A stretch of 51,172 bases of DNA, from assembly GCA_020051175.1 (NCBI GenBank), contig JAGVJJ010000037.1:1-51172 (forward strand). Reading direction: 5' to 3'. Below the pieces are notes generated by a model that saw only the letters and a program-made list of their open reading frames with translations, was not told the DNA's origin and did not search any database. This document shows, piece by piece, positions 9,476 to 18,306 of this stretch. How positions within the stretch are numbered: the stretch's first letter is position 1; each line of letters opens with the position of its first letter. This DNA comes from Bacteroidia bacterium. Lineage in GTDB: Bacteria; Bacteroidota; Bacteroidia; 2-12-FULL-35-15. The translations under genes and the position numbers were made by a program.

Positions 9476-10720
9476 ATGAGCAAAATAAAAGTAGCCAACC
9501 CTGTGGTTGAATTGGATGGAGATGAAATGACAAGAATCATCTGGAAGTTTATTAAGGATAAATTGATCCTTCCTTACCTGGATGTGGATATTAAGTATTA
9601 TGATTTAGGAATTGAGCACCGCGATGCTACAAATGATCAGGTAACCGTTGATGCTGCTGAAGCAATTAAAAAATACAATGTGGGTATTAAGTGTGCTACT
9701 ATCACGCCAGATGAGGCACGTGTAGAAGAGTTTAAATTAAAGCAGATGTGGAAATCACCGAACGGCACTATCCGTAATATCCTCGATGGTACTGTGTTTC
9801 GTGAGCCTATTGTTTGTAAAAATGTTCCACGCCTCGTTCCAAACTGGACGGCACCAATCTGTATTGGCCGCCACGCTTTTGGTGATCAGTACCGCGCTAC
9901 AGATTTCGTAACAAAAGGAAAAGGAAAACTGACTGTTACTTTTACTCCTGAGGATGGTGGTACGCCACAATCTTTTGAAGTATTCAATTTCAAAGGTGAT
10001 GGTGTTGCTTTAACCATGTACAATACCGATGAATCCATCAAAGGATTTGCTTATTCCTGCTTTAATACTGCATTGCAAAAGAAATGGCCTTTGTACCTTT
10101 CTACCAAAAATACCATCCTTAAAAAATACGATGGTCGTTTCAAAGATATTTTTGAGGAAATCTATCAGAAAGAATTCAAAGCTAAATTTGAGGCTGCTGG
10201 TATCGTGTATGAGCACCGTTTGATTGATGATATGGTTGCTTCTGCATTGAAGTGGAATGGAAACTTTGTATGGGCTTGCAAAAATTATGATGGTGATGTA
10301 CAATCCGATACTGTGGCACAAGGCTTTGGTTCATTGGGCTTAATGACTTCTACGCTTGTTACCCCTGATGGAAAAACAATGGAAGCTGAAGCGGCACACG
10401 GAACTGTAACCCGCCACTACCGCGATTATCAGGCTGGTAAGCCAACCTCAACCAATCCAATTGCATCTATTTTTGCATGGACACGTGGTTTGGAGTTTCG
10501 CGGAAAGCTGGATAACAACCAGGAGTTAATCAACTTCTGCCAGGCTTTGGAGCAGGTATGTGTTGAAACGGTTGAGTCTGGTAAAATGACGAAGGATTTA
10601 GCTGTGTGTATCCATGGTAACAAAGTGAAATTGGGTGAACATTATCTGAATACAGAAGATTTCTTATCTGTATTGGATACAAACCTGAAGGCCAAGCTTG
10701 GTAAGAAAGTGATGGCATAA
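9476..10720 (+). CDS. icd: NADP-dependent isocitrate dehydrogenase, eukaryotic-like type II
   Basis: This cytoplasmic enzyme of the TCA cycle converts isocitrate to 2-oxoglutarate with NADP+. The 414-residue sequence follows the dimeric IDH family of human IDH1/IDH2 rather than the E. coli Icd type: GDEMTRIIW near the N-terminus, the isocitrate loop [17 protein letters not shown], then [15 protein letters not shown] with the substrate arginine at residue 132 (the same number as in human IDH1), [20 protein letters not shown], and the NADP-site region [14 protein letters not shown]. All key residues seen are intact. It has its own -7-like box upstream and a perfect terminator hairpin 19 bases after the stop, so it is probably monocistronic. 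Confidence 0.97.
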   Translation: MSKIKVANPVVELDGDEMTRIIWKFIKDKLILPYLDVDIKYYDLGIEHRDATNDQVTVDAAEAIKKYNVGIKCATITPDEARVEEFKLKQMWKSPNGTIRNILDGTVFREPIVCKNVPRLVPNWTAPICIGRHAFGDQYRATDFVTKGKGKLTVTFTPEDGGTPQSFEVFNFKGDGVALTMYNTDESIKGFAYSCFNTALQKKWPLYLSTKNTILKKYDGRFKDIFEEIYQKEFKAKFEAAGIVYEHRLIDDMVASALKWNGNFVWACKNYDGDVQSDTVAQGFGSLGLMTSTLVTPDGKTMEAEAAHGTVTRHYRDYQAGKPTSTNPIASIFAWTRGLEFRGKLDNNQELINFCQALEQVCVETVESGKMTKDLAVCIHGNKVKLGEHYLNTEDFLSVLDTNLKAKLGKKVMA

Positions 10721-10739
10721 TATCATGCTTTAAGTAATA

Positions 10740-10781
10740 AGAGAGGGCCTTCTTTTACAGAAGAAGGCCCTCTCTGTTTTT
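10740..10781 (+). terminator. Rho-independent terminator after icd
   Basis: A perfect 15-bp inverted repeat (10740-10754 with 10761-10775, six-base loop) is followed by G and five T residues. Confidence 0.93.
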
Positions 10782-10828
10782 GCCTGGAGTTTAAATGTGT
10801 GTCAGTGATTCGTAAAGTTGGATACCTG

Positions 10829-11226
10829 TCAGATAAATTGCTTTAGCCATTCTTTCGCTTCTTCATCATCAGTAAAGCTCTTCATCGGTATTGGCGGGGG
10901 CTTGAATCTGAATAGAATATTCATTATAAATTTCGATAACCCAGGTTTTGAAATCATTGCCATTGCTTTATAAATGACAGGTAATTGCTCTGTTGAGTAC
11001 TTGCGTGTTTCTTTATCCGGTACCGGACTATCAGATAAGTATATTAATAACGGAACAGGTTTATTCCCGGTTATCTGTTTACAAGAGAAACATTACCGGA
11101 TGTATTTGCAATTGTGCGCCTTGGGCTTTTGGAAAGTGAAATAAGTACTCCATTTTCAAACCAGTATGTTGCTATCTCGTCCTCCCAGGTGCGTCTGTCG
11201 GTTGGGATATTTATTTTGTGATCCAT
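10829..11226 (-). pseudogene. Frameshifted DUF7793-like protein gene
   Basis: On the minus strand an ATG at 11226 opens a frame (MDHKINIPTDRRTWEDEI, then TYWFENGVLISLSK) that hits a stop at 11071-11073. A second frame continues it without a gap: PVPLLIYLSDSPVPDKE, then YKAMAMISKPGLSKFIMN, ending EEAKEWLKQFI with TGA at 10829-10831. Joined, the ~132 residues align end to end with the intact protein at 17895-18290 (WFDETGILYSISK, then KAIAMISDSALG, then AKIWLQQYL). The single frameshift lies around 11071-11085. The gene stands alone, downstream of the acyltransferase gene on the same strand. It may be a decayed paralogue or an assembly indel; too little remains intact to assign a function. Confidence 0.75.
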
Positions 11227-11378
11227 TCTTTATCATTACTATTTGATTTATACAATTTTGATTACGCTTTAACATGCAACGACAAGAAGAAGCAATAATT
11301 AGACTTAAGTAATTTTTTGGGAAATAGTAAAACAAATACTCCGAATATAATGGCATAAAAATTCGATTCTTTAAATTT

Positions 11379-12473
11379 TTAAATTGGGCGTGACTTTACT
11401 ATTACAAATTTTTCTTTCCACTTTAAAAATGGCGTTTCCAGAAACTTGTATGAAACAACTGATAAGACAATAGTAAACGACATCGCGATTATAAAAGAAA
11501 GATATAGATTGTCAGAGTAACCACTTATTACACTGGTTGCGAATGTATGATAAACATATAATCCATACGATCGTTTGCCTAAAAAAACTAAAGGTTGGTA
11601 GGAAAATATTTTTTTCAAATAACCACTGTTTAAAATTGCATACAACAATACGGCAGCAAATAAGCCCGCCAGGGAGTATGAAATAAATAACAAATAGGAA
11701 ACAGTTTGTATGTCTGGCAAAAAAGTAAGAGCGATGAATAAATAGATACTAAGTATTGCTAATATTATGGGATAGATTGCCATTTTGAAGGTGCCTCTTT
11801 TCATAAAACCGACAACGATACCCAAAAGTATTGCTTCAAAATGCGTAACAGGGAGAAAATAAATAAAAAGAAAAGGCATTTGTTTCTCAATGAACCACCA
11901 GCGAATACAGTTAAGTAGAACAAATGAAGATATAAATAAAATAATCCTTTGTCTTGTGGACATTCGTATGAGTAAAGGAATAAGAAAAGGTATAAGCAGA
12001 TAAAATTGTTCTTCGTAACAAACTGTCCAAAGGTGTCCCGCATGTGGTAGCGGAATATGCCGGCCAAAAAAGGGAAGAAATATATTATATGAAAAAGTGA
12101 GGTAGGTACCAATTAACTTAAGAAGTTTAGGAGTAAATACTGCACCTGCCCAAAAAAGTATTCCAATTGAAAGTAAAATAAATGTAAAATACAATGGCCA
12201 TATACGAAGTACCCGCCTGATATAAAATTTTTTTAAATTGATTTTGCCTGTACTTCTGTATTCTGTACTTAATAGCTTTGTAAATAAATATGCAGATAGT
12301 GCAAAGAACAAATCAACTCCGATATAGCCATATTTGTATAATATAGAAAGAAAAGGAATATCTGAAAATGCATGAAAATGGCCTATGAATACAAAAAGGA
12401 ATGCCAAAAAGCGTAAACCGTCCAGTTCAGGTAGGTAATTTTTAGTTGAAGTTGAAAATTTGGGAGACCCCAT
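11379..12473 (-). CDS. Acyltransferase-3 family membrane protein (OafA/YrhL-like)
   Basis: The 364-residue polytopic protein has about ten membrane spans and the acyltransferase-3 signature at the N-terminus: LPELDGLRFLAFLFVFIGHF, with the conserved Arg and His. The motif GHLWTVCYEEQFYLLIPFL (residues ~145-163) is also diagnostic. Such proteins move acyl groups, usually O-acetyl or succinyl, from acyl-CoA across the membrane onto surface sugars or lipids. It begins 21 bases after the YfhO-like gene and is probably co-transcribed with it. The acceptor is unknown; a surface glycan is most likely. The region has a low GC content compared with its neighbours. Confidence 0.88.
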   Translation of the reverse strand: MGSPKFSTSTKNYLPELDGLRFLAFLFVFIGHFHAFSDIPFLSILYKYGYIGVDLFFALSAYLFTKLLSTEYRSTGKINLKKFYIRRVLRIWPLYFTFILLSIGILFWAGAVFTPKLLKLIGTYLTFSYNIFLPFFGRHIPLPHAGHLWTVCYEEQFYLLIPFLIPLLIRMSTRQRIILFISSFVLLNCIRWWFIEKQMPFLFIYFLPVTHFEAILLGIVVGFMKRGTFKMAIYPIILAILSIYLFIALTFLPDIQTVSYLLFISYSLAGLFAAVLLYAILNSGYLKKIFSYQPLVFLGKRSYGLYVYHTFATSVISGYSDNLYLSFIIAMSFTIVLSVVSYKFLETPFLKWKEKFVIVKSRPI

Positions 12474-12494
12474 AAATTTAAAAAAGTTATTGTA

Positions 12495-14903
12495 TCAGGA
12501 TGGTAAGAATTTATTGTTTAAAAGCTTCCTTTTATAAATGTACAGTCCACCAATTAAAAGTAAAGTAGCAAAGGTAATCCACCCCCCCCGTCTGATATGG
12601 ATGTTGGTATAGTGAAGTTCTATTTTGTGATTACCAGCCGAAAGTAATACCCCAGTCATCCCGCTTGTTAATATGAATTTTTCTGTTGGCTGTTCATTAT
12701 CGGTTACCTGCCAGCTTTCGTCAAACGGAATGGAAAGATATAACATTGAAGCTTTTGGAACATGGATATTACCTTTGATAAATGTAGATTTATTAGATTC
12801 AGTAATTTGAAAAGTTCCTTGTCGCAGCTTGTCTATATTCTGTTGAAGAGAATTTGTTTCGCTGGCATTATAAGCAGGTATTACAGCGGAAATTTTTGTA
12901 ACATCTTCATCTTCTACTACGCACGTTTGTGTGCTGACAAAATCTTTCTGTGGTACGGGTAATTTAATAAATTCCGAAAGCTTGATATACGAAGAATGAG
13001 CATAGCCAAGTGGCAGCCAAAACTTATTTTTTAATACTGTTACATCACCAAAATTACCAATACTATCGTGAGTGGTCCGCCAGTTCTGAGTATATTTATC
13101 ACGGAAATAATTTTTATGAACTCCTTTGTAAAAAAAATATTTTACGTTGTTCAATGCTTCTAAAATCGGGCGATTTTTTAAACCTGCACATGAGCGCGAT
13201 TCCCATTCATTTCCTCCAATAACGTTCATCGTTAACCAATAGCGGATATAGTATTTGTGATTGAATGAACTCAGGCTTGAAGTTCCATAATAATTCTGGG
13301 CTCTTGCATCATTTTGGCTGTCAAACCAGTTGTCGACAGGATAAGAGCCATAGTCTTTATCTATTCTGTAGAAGGAGGAGTCTGTTTTATTCAGGAAATC
13401 GACAGAAGGGATTGTGTAGTCGTTATATCCGATTTGCTCTTTCAAAGAAGCTGTTGTAACAGCAACTCTGTTACTATTGCAAATACTGTTATAAGAGAAA
13501 TAACCGAGCTCAAATAGTAGTACTACTAGAAAAATATAATTGAAAATATACTCATCCTTTTTTCTTGCAATTAGGAATAGCAACAATGCATATAAATACA
13601 AAAAGAGCATTACAAATAAACGGAGATTGCTATCTACCGCGCTTTCCGGAAAAAAAGGATAGTTAACCACTAAAAGAAGCGTGGATAAGGTAATAACCAA
13701 TATTATTAAATTTACTTTTCGTGTTTTAATGATATTATCTAATGCAAGCATTGACAAAAGAATGAGTACAATGCTTACATAAAGGTTGTAGGTCCTGTAA
13801 TAGTCACCGGTAAATAACCAGAACGCAAGCCGGAAATATTGAAAAAATAAAGGTACAAGCCATAAAATTAAAAGTGCTAGTGAGAAAATACGAACCCGTT
13901 TACGCTGAAACTGAAATAGCTGAGGGATCAGGAGCAAACAGGGAAGCCCACTATAGAAAGCCTGACTTTCAGTCCAGTTAGAGCCTATGCCGTGAAAATT
14001 TGTAAATTTTCCAATAATGTCTAAGGCAAATAATCGCAAAATTCCAGTCCCCTGATATGCTTGTGGGGCAATCTGAAAAACAGGTACGTTGCTTAAAAAA
14101 TTGGTATAAGAGTTGGTTCCATCACCTCGCGGACTATTGAGCATTACGTTTAGTGTTTCAAAGAGGAAAGGTGCTCCCAACCCAATCCCTATTAATGATG
14201 CTCCCATGAGTTTTCCCAAAAGCGGCATTACGATTTCAGTGTCAAATTTTTCACAGGTCTGATAGATACGAAATAAAATATACGGAAGCATAAAAATCGC
14301 TGATGTGTAAATAGAGAAAGGTTTTGACGTAAATAAGAAAACCGGTAAACAAAACCACCACCATTTGTTCTTTTTGAAAAGTAATTCAAAGCAAAGCAAC
14401 CATAATGGCGTAATTAGAAAGTCATATGAAAATTGAGGGTGTGCTCCAACATATATGGTTATGTAACCGCAAAACGAATAACATAAACTACCAATTGTTG
14501 CAGTATAATTGCTAAGGTTTAATAATCGTAGATATTTGAAAAATAGTATACCCCCTAATATGTTTTTTAATAATTCTTTGTAAACAAGTATATGGGGAAT
14601 GCTTTCTTTTTGAAATAAACAGGAAATGAAATCTGTAGGATCAATGGCTGAGTGCGTAAAAATATTTTGTCCTAATCCCGCACTAAATGACCATGAAGGA
14701 AAACCGTACTTGTGCAAATATTCTGAAAGCAGCAACATATTGGGAAGGTATGTTATCAGCATATCGCCCTCGTAATTCGTATACAAAAGAACCTTTTCCT
14801 GAAGAATAAAGTCTTTGAAAATAATAAACAACAATAACGCTAAGATTGCTGTAAAAAGCCACACTCCTTTTTTACCTAATTTGTCAAAAAAATTAAAGGT
14901 CAT
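12495..14903 (-). CDS. YfhO-family membrane protein (GT-C-like)
   Basis: The 802-residue protein has about twelve hydrophobic segments and a large soluble portion (about 490-770) before a final span and a basic tail. The beginning, with NYEGDMLITYLPN near residue 40 and PSWSFSAGLGQNIFTH near residue 70, matches the bacterial YfhO family (Pfam YfhO). That family has a GT-C-like fold and includes Gram-positive proteins implicated in adding sugars to lipoteichoic acid. A role in extracytoplasmic glycosylation is inferred, supported by the acyltransferase gene next in the same unit. A TAAATTTG box lies about 48 bases upstream. The substrate is unknown. Confidence 0.8.
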   Translation of the reverse strand: MTFNFFDKLGKKGVWLFTAILALLLFIIFKDFILQEKVLLYTNYEGDMLITYLPNMLLLSEYLHKYGFPSWSFSAGLGQNIFTHSAIDPTDFISCLFQKESIPHILVYKELLKNILGGILFFKYLRLLNLSNYTATIGSLCYSFCGYITIYVGAHPQFSYDFLITPLWLLCFELLFKKNKWWWFCLPVFLFTSKPFSIYTSAIFMLPYILFRIYQTCEKFDTEIVMPLLGKLMGASLIGIGLGAPFLFETLNVMLNSPRGDGTNSYTNFLSNVPVFQIAPQAYQGTGILRLFALDIIGKFTNFHGIGSNWTESQAFYSGLPCLLLIPQLFQFQRKRVRIFSLALLILWLVPLFFQYFRLAFWLFTGDYYRTYNLYVSIVLILLSMLALDNIIKTRKVNLIILVITLSTLLLVVNYPFFPESAVDSNLRLFVMLFLYLYALLLFLIARKKDEYIFNYIFLVVLLFELGYFSYNSICNSNRVAVTTASLKEQIGYNDYTIPSVDFLNKTDSSFYRIDKDYGSYPVDNWFDSQNDARAQNYYGTSSLSSFNHKYYIRYWLTMNVIGGNEWESRSCAGLKNRPILEALNNVKYFFYKGVHKNYFRDKYTQNWRTTHDSIGNFGDVTVLKNKFWLPLGYAHSSYIKLSEFIKLPVPQKDFVSTQTCVVEDEDVTKISAVIPAYNASETNSLQQNIDKLRQGTFQITESNKSTFIKGNIHVPKASMLYLSIPFDESWQVTDNEQPTEKFILTSGMTGVLLSAGNHKIELHYTNIHIRRGGWITFATLLLIGGLYIYKRKLLNNKFLPS

Positions 14904-14950
14904 GGTTTAAAAATATCTTTAAAATTTATAGTTCTTTCAAATACCAAGTT

Positions 14951-14958
14951 CAAATTTA
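14951..14958 (-). promoter_or_regulatory. Candidate -7 box of the yfhO-like/acyltransferase unit
   Basis: TAAATTTG on the minus strand matches TAnnTTTG and lies about 48 bases before the start at 14903. The -33 element was not clearly placed. Confidence 0.35.
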
Positions 14959-15066
14959 GGTGTATTCAAGTGTATAAAATGGCCAATGCTAATTCAACAA
15001 AATTTAATAGCAAGGCTCTATACCAAAGCTTTTTTGCAGCAATGCAAGAATTTATTGTTGAGCATA

Positions 15067-15405
15067 TTATATTGCAAGCTCAACAGTCGGGTTCCAAAAA
15101 TGCCTGGTAAAGTTTTTTATTTTGTCCTTTACAACTTTAACACCTTCCTTTTCCAGCAATTCCTTCATTGATGTTGGCGTAGGAAAGTGGTGTTTACCTG
15201 TAAGCTCACCATTTCTGTTTACCACCCGATGTGCCGGTACTGGTTTTTTCTGAGAATGCGCTGCATTCATCGCCCAGCCAACCATACGGGAGGAACGGGC
15301 AGTTCCTAGATATTTTGCAATAGCTCCATAGCTGGTTACGCGTCCTTTTGGGATAAGCCGAACTACTTCGTAAACATCTTTAAAAAAATCATAGTGCTTT
15401 TCCAT
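15067..15405 (-). CDS. Alkyltransferase-like (ATL) DNA-repair protein, MGMT family
   Basis: The 112 residues correspond to the DNA-binding domain of O6-alkylguanine-DNA alkyltransferase: PKGRVTSYGAIAKYLG (19-34), the helix-turn-helix arginine-finger region SSRMVGWAMNA (38-48), and the active-site motif. In the motif the acceptor cysteine of PCHR is replaced by alanine: PVPAHRV, with Ala58. Such ATL proteins cannot accept alkyl groups. They bind O6-alkylguanine tightly, flip it out, and hand the lesion to nucleotide excision repair. Length and the missing cysteine fit ATL1/YbaZ rather than Ogt. The next gene upstream on the same strand is trmB, about 120 bases away. Confidence 0.88.
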   Translation of the reverse strand: MEKHYDFFKDVYEVVRLIPKGRVTSYGAIAKYLGTARSSRMVGWAMNAAHSQKKPVPAHRVVNRNGELTGKHHFPTPTSMKELLEKEGVKVVKDKIKNFTRHFWNPTVELAI

Positions 15406-15523
15406 TTTTTGATTAATTCATTGGTGGGCTGTTTCACTGTTTCATTGTTTCTGGTTTATTAGTGCTTCGGTTTGGTTACAGCGTTATATAAACCTTAAAC
15501 TTTTAAACTTTAAACAAGAAACC

Positions 15524-16195
15524 TTAAACCCCAAATCGAAGATAGCAAATTTTGAAACCCAAATCAGAAAATTTTTTTTCATAATAGGTTTTGATGGACG
15601 TCAGGGCTTCATCACGCTGCGTTGTATCGGCATAGAGATCATTGGTGGCATCAAGCAACTGCAGCTTATTTTCCGAAATTATTTCACGTGTAAAATCGTA
15701 GAAAGGTTCATTGTCGGTTTTAAGGTGAATAAGGCCGCCCGGTTGCAGGATGTTCCTGTAACGGTTAATGAACATCATATTTGTTAAACGGTTACGAACG
15801 CGGGTTTTTTGAGGTTGCGGGTCGGGAAATGTGATCCATATTTCATCCACTTCGCCTGAGCTAAAGCAGGTATCAATGTAATCAATACGTGTACGGATAA
15901 ATGCAACGTTGTTCATTTTGTTTTCTACCGCTGTTTTGGCACCTGTCCAGATACGGTTTCCTTTTATATCAACACCAATGAAGTTTTTATCCGGATATCG
16001 TTTTGCAAGGCCTACTGTATACTCACCCTTACCACACCCCAGCTCCAAAACTATAGGGTTGTTGTTTTTAAAATATTCTGTCCGCCATTTGCCTTTTAAA
16101 GGCAGCCCTTCCGCCCGTGATTCTTCAAACGACAGAAAAAAACAATTGTTAAACGTGTTTACTTCTGCAAATTTCTTCAGTTTTCTTTTCGCCAT
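15524..16195 (-). CDS. trmB: tRNA (guanine46-N7)-methyltransferase TrmB
   Basis: TrmB makes m7G46 in the variable loop of tRNAs with SAM. The sequence shows the SAM-binding motif LELGCGKGEYTVGLAKRYP followed by NFIGVDIKGNRIW, and the family signature ITFPDPQPQKTRVRNRLT. I prefer the ATG at 16195 (MAKRKLKKFAEVNTF), giving 223 residues. A longer frame to 16228 exists, but its extra residues simply translate a short intergenic repeat (TTGCCAACTGATAAA-type words) and lie outside the conserved family start. It lies downstream of the histidine kinase gene by 116 bases, an interval that includes one TTCGTAAATTCGTA repeat copy, so co-transcription is uncertain. Confidence 0.92.
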   Translation of the reverse strand: MAKRKLKKFAEVNTFNNCFFLSFEESRAEGLPLKGKWRTEYFKNNNPIVLELGCGKGEYTVGLAKRYPDKNFIGVDIKGNRIWTGAKTAVENKMNNVAFIRTRIDYIDTCFSSGEVDEIWITFPDPQPQKTRVRNRLTNMMFINRYRNILQPGGLIHLKTDNEPFYDFTREIISENKLQLLDATNDLYADTTQRDEALTSIKTYYEKKFSDLGFKICYLRFGV

Positions 16196-16311
16196 ATATT
16201 CATCAGTTGGCAATTTATCAGTTGGCAATAGGCACCAATAAATTGCTATTCTACATACTCTTTATTTTTAACAAGATTCGTAAATTCGTAATGATTCGCT
16301 ATCTGCAATTG

Positions 16312-17349
16312 CTATGCTTTTTTCAATGTAAATGAGAATACAGTTCCTACCCCCTGGGTGCTCATTACACTTATTGTCTGGTTGTGCGCTTCAATAATAT
16401 GCTTAACAATAGCAAGCCCAAGGCCAGTGCCTCCCTGCTCCCGGGAACGGCTCTTGTCTACACGGTAAAAGCGCTCAAACAAACGTGGCAGATGTTCTTT
16501 GGCAATGCCAATACCATTATCAGATATTTCCACAGATATATTGTCGCCAGCATTGTATATGCGAATTTTAGTTGTACCATTTGGTTTGCCATATTTTACT
16601 GAATTTACAATCAGGTTTACCAAAACCTGCCGTATCCTAAAGCGGTCGCCATGCACGTATACCGGTTTGGTTTCATTGGGCATGGTTAGTACAATGCCTC
16701 TTTCAGTAGCCTTCATCTCCTGTGCATCCACCACATCCTTGAAAAGAGCTATTAAATCAAAGCGTTCGGGGTCCAACTGTAATTCACCAGTTTCCAATTG
16801 CGAAATGGCTTCCAGGTCATCAATAATAGTAATCATGCGATCCACGCTTTTTTCGGCCCTTATCAGGTAATTCCTGTTAATGGAGGGATCTTCAAGTCCA
16901 CCATCCAAAAGGGTCAGAACATAGCCTTGTATATTAAAAATAGGGGTTTTTAGCTCGTGTGAAACATTCCCCAGAAACTCTTTGCGATACACCTCGAGTT
17001 TTTTCATTCGTTCTATTTCGTTCTTCCTGTCGTCTGCCCAGGCAAGAATCTCGGCTTCCAGGTTATCAATTTCATTTTTTTTGTATTTCAGCTCAATCCC
17101 GGGTTTATCACTTTGTAAACGGAATTCTTTAACGGTTATAAGCAGGTGGTCCAGTTTTCTGAAAACAAGAAGCTGAACAAAAAAAAGCAAAAGCAAGGTA
17201 GAAATAAAGGATGCAATAAAACAGATTGTTACAAGCAGCGCTTTATCAACAGGGCCTTCAGGAAAAATGAGGTAAACAACCAATGTAGTGCAGGCTGATA
17301 CTACAAATGCAATGAGCAAAAGTGAAAATTTGGGTGAAAAATTCTTCAT
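16312..17349 (-). CDS. PhoR-like sensor histidine kinase
   Basis: The 345-residue membrane kinase has two spans (about 8-28 and 38-62) with almost no periplasmic sensor between them, then a linker helix and a HisKA domain. The phospho-accepting His131 is in EFLGNVSHELKTPIFNIQGY. The ATPase domain has the N box (LIVNSVKYG), the G1 box (ISDNGIGI), the F box (LFERFYRVDKSRSREQ) and the G2 box (GGTGLGLAIVKHIIEAH). This pattern is that of PhoR/YycG kinases. No response regulator gene is adjacent, so the partner is elsewhere. The very short loop suggests sensing within the membrane or through another protein. A TACTTTTG box lies about 30 bases upstream at 17378-17385. Confidence 0.9.
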   Translation of the reverse strand: MKNFSPKFSLLLIAFVVSACTTLVVYLIFPEGPVDKALLVTICFIASFISTLLLLFFVQLLVFRKLDHLLITVKEFRLQSDKPGIELKYKKNEIDNLEAEILAWADDRKNEIERMKKLEVYRKEFLGNVSHELKTPIFNIQGYVLTLLDGGLEDPSINRNYLIRAEKSVDRMITIIDDLEAISQLETGELQLDPERFDLIALFKDVVDAQEMKATERGIVLTMPNETKPVYVHGDRFRIRQVLVNLIVNSVKYGKPNGTTKIRIYNAGDNISVEISDNGIGIAKEHLPRLFERFYRVDKSRSREQGGTGLGLAIVKHIIEAHNQTISVMSTQGVGTVFSFTLKKA

Positions 17350-17377
17350 GAACCAGTTACTATGGCTTTACTACGTG

Positions 17378-17385
17378 CAAAAGTA
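17378..17385 (-). promoter_or_regulatory. Candidate -7 box of the PhoR-like kinase
   Basis: TACTTTTG on the minus strand fits TAnnTTTG and lies 28 bases before the kinase start. No matching -33 element was found. Confidence 0.35.
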
Positions 17386-17465
17386 CACAAATGAACCGTA
17401 AGCGAATGTTAAATAATTGATATTCAGGCCCGGCACGTATTAAAAATGTTTTTTTCGGCAGAATG

Positions 17466-17496
17466 TTTGCTGGAATGAAAAAAATCACTACTTTTG
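17466..17496 (+). promoter_or_regulatory. Promoter of tRNA-Asp (TTTG-N19-TACTTTTG)
   Basis: A TTTG at 17466-17469 and TACTTTTG at 17489-17496 are separated by 19 bases. This is the Bacteroidota -33/-7 pattern and spacing, ending 26 bases before the mature tRNA. Confidence 0.65.
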
Positions 17497-17522
17497 CAAT
17501 CCTAATTCGAAATAAGAATTTA

Positions 17523-17596
17523 GGTCCGGTAGTTCAGCTGGTTAGAATGCTGCCCTGTCACGGCAGAGGTCGCGGGTTCGAGTCCCGTCCGGACCG
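17523..17596 (+). tRNA. tRNA-Asp (anticodon GTC)
   Basis: A 74-base cloverleaf is readable: acceptor GGTCCGG pairs with CCGGACC (17589-17595) and the discriminator is G. The anticodon arm is CTGCC-CTGTCAC-GGCAG, giving anticodon GTC. The T arm contains GGTTCGAGTCC. The 3' CCA is not encoded. It has its own promoter and a terminator directly after it. Confidence 0.97.
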
Positions 17597-17597
17597 C

Positions 17598-17634
17598 AAA
17601 AAGGGGTTTCTTTGATAAAGAGAAGCCCCTTTTG
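17598..17634 (+). terminator. Terminator after tRNA-Asp
   Basis: AAAAGGGG (17599-17606) pairs with CCCCTTTT (17626-17633), extended by several more pairs including G-U to a loop near 17614-17618. It lies immediately after the tRNA. Confidence 0.8.
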
Positions 17635-17894
17635 CATTTATACACGAAATGTCTTCTGATTTCCTGGCACAATTCTGTACTTATCAGTTCTGTTTCTTTT
17701 CATCAATACTTATCAATGCCTTTATTTTACAGTCAGTAAGTCTGTATTATCAATTTAAAAGTTCGTGTTTTGGGGCTGGATACGTTAGATAGCGTATGGA
17801 TTACTCTCTAATAAGATATTTTGATAAAAAAACATACTTTTTGAGGGATATTTGGCTATAAAAATTGTATAATTGGCAAAAAAATACAGTTTGT

Positions 17895-18290
17895 ATGCTG
17901 GTAAAACCTGAAAACACTAAAGTGATAGAATGGCCAACCTCCACCATTTGGTTTGACGAGACTGGTATCTTGTACTCCATTTCAAAAAAAGCCCCGCCTC
18001 TTTCATTGGAAGAAACAAAAAAATCATTGCTTGAATTCAAAAAACTCATAGGCGATAAAAAAATTTGTATGCTCGTGGATGTTACGCATTCTACGGCAGC
18101 TTCCAGCGAGCTTCGTGACTATGTGGCAGAAGAATTCCCGAAATTTATTAAAGCCATTGCAATGATTTCTGACTCGGCATTAGGAACAATGTTGGCGAAC
18201 TTATTTTTTACCTTAAAAACTCAGCCTTATCCCACAAAAATGTTTAAGACTGAAGCTGAGGCTAAAATTTGGTTGCAACAGTATTTATAG
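17895..18290 (+). CDS. DUF7793/STAS-like small protein
   Basis: The 131-residue soluble protein starts at the ATG at 17895; a longer frame from a TTG at 17865 has no support. It resembles a group of Bacteroidota proteins annotated as DUF7793 or STAS/SEC14-like: IWFDETGILYSISK, then ICMLVDVTHSTAASSELRDY, and the C-terminal KMFKTEAEAKIWLQQYL. These proteins are thought to have a SpoIIAA-like alpha/beta fold, but their role is not established. It lies 16 bases before a PAS histidine kinase, which is followed by a response regulator gene, so a part in that signalling unit is plausible. A broken relative lies at 10829-11226. Confidence 0.65.
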   Translation: MLVKPENTKVIEWPTSTIWFDETGILYSISKKAPPLSLEETKKSLLEFKKLIGDKKICMLVDVTHSTAASSELRDYVAEEFPKFIKAIAMISDSALGTMLANLFFTLKTQPYPTKMFKTEAEAKIWLQQYL

Positions 18291-18306
18291 TTCAGCATAA
18301 TTTTTT

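Noticed and set aside
16196..16228. Eleven-residue N-terminal extension of TrmB
   Set aside because: It translates a tandem TTGCCAACTGAT-type intergenic repeat; the family starts near MAKRKLKKF.
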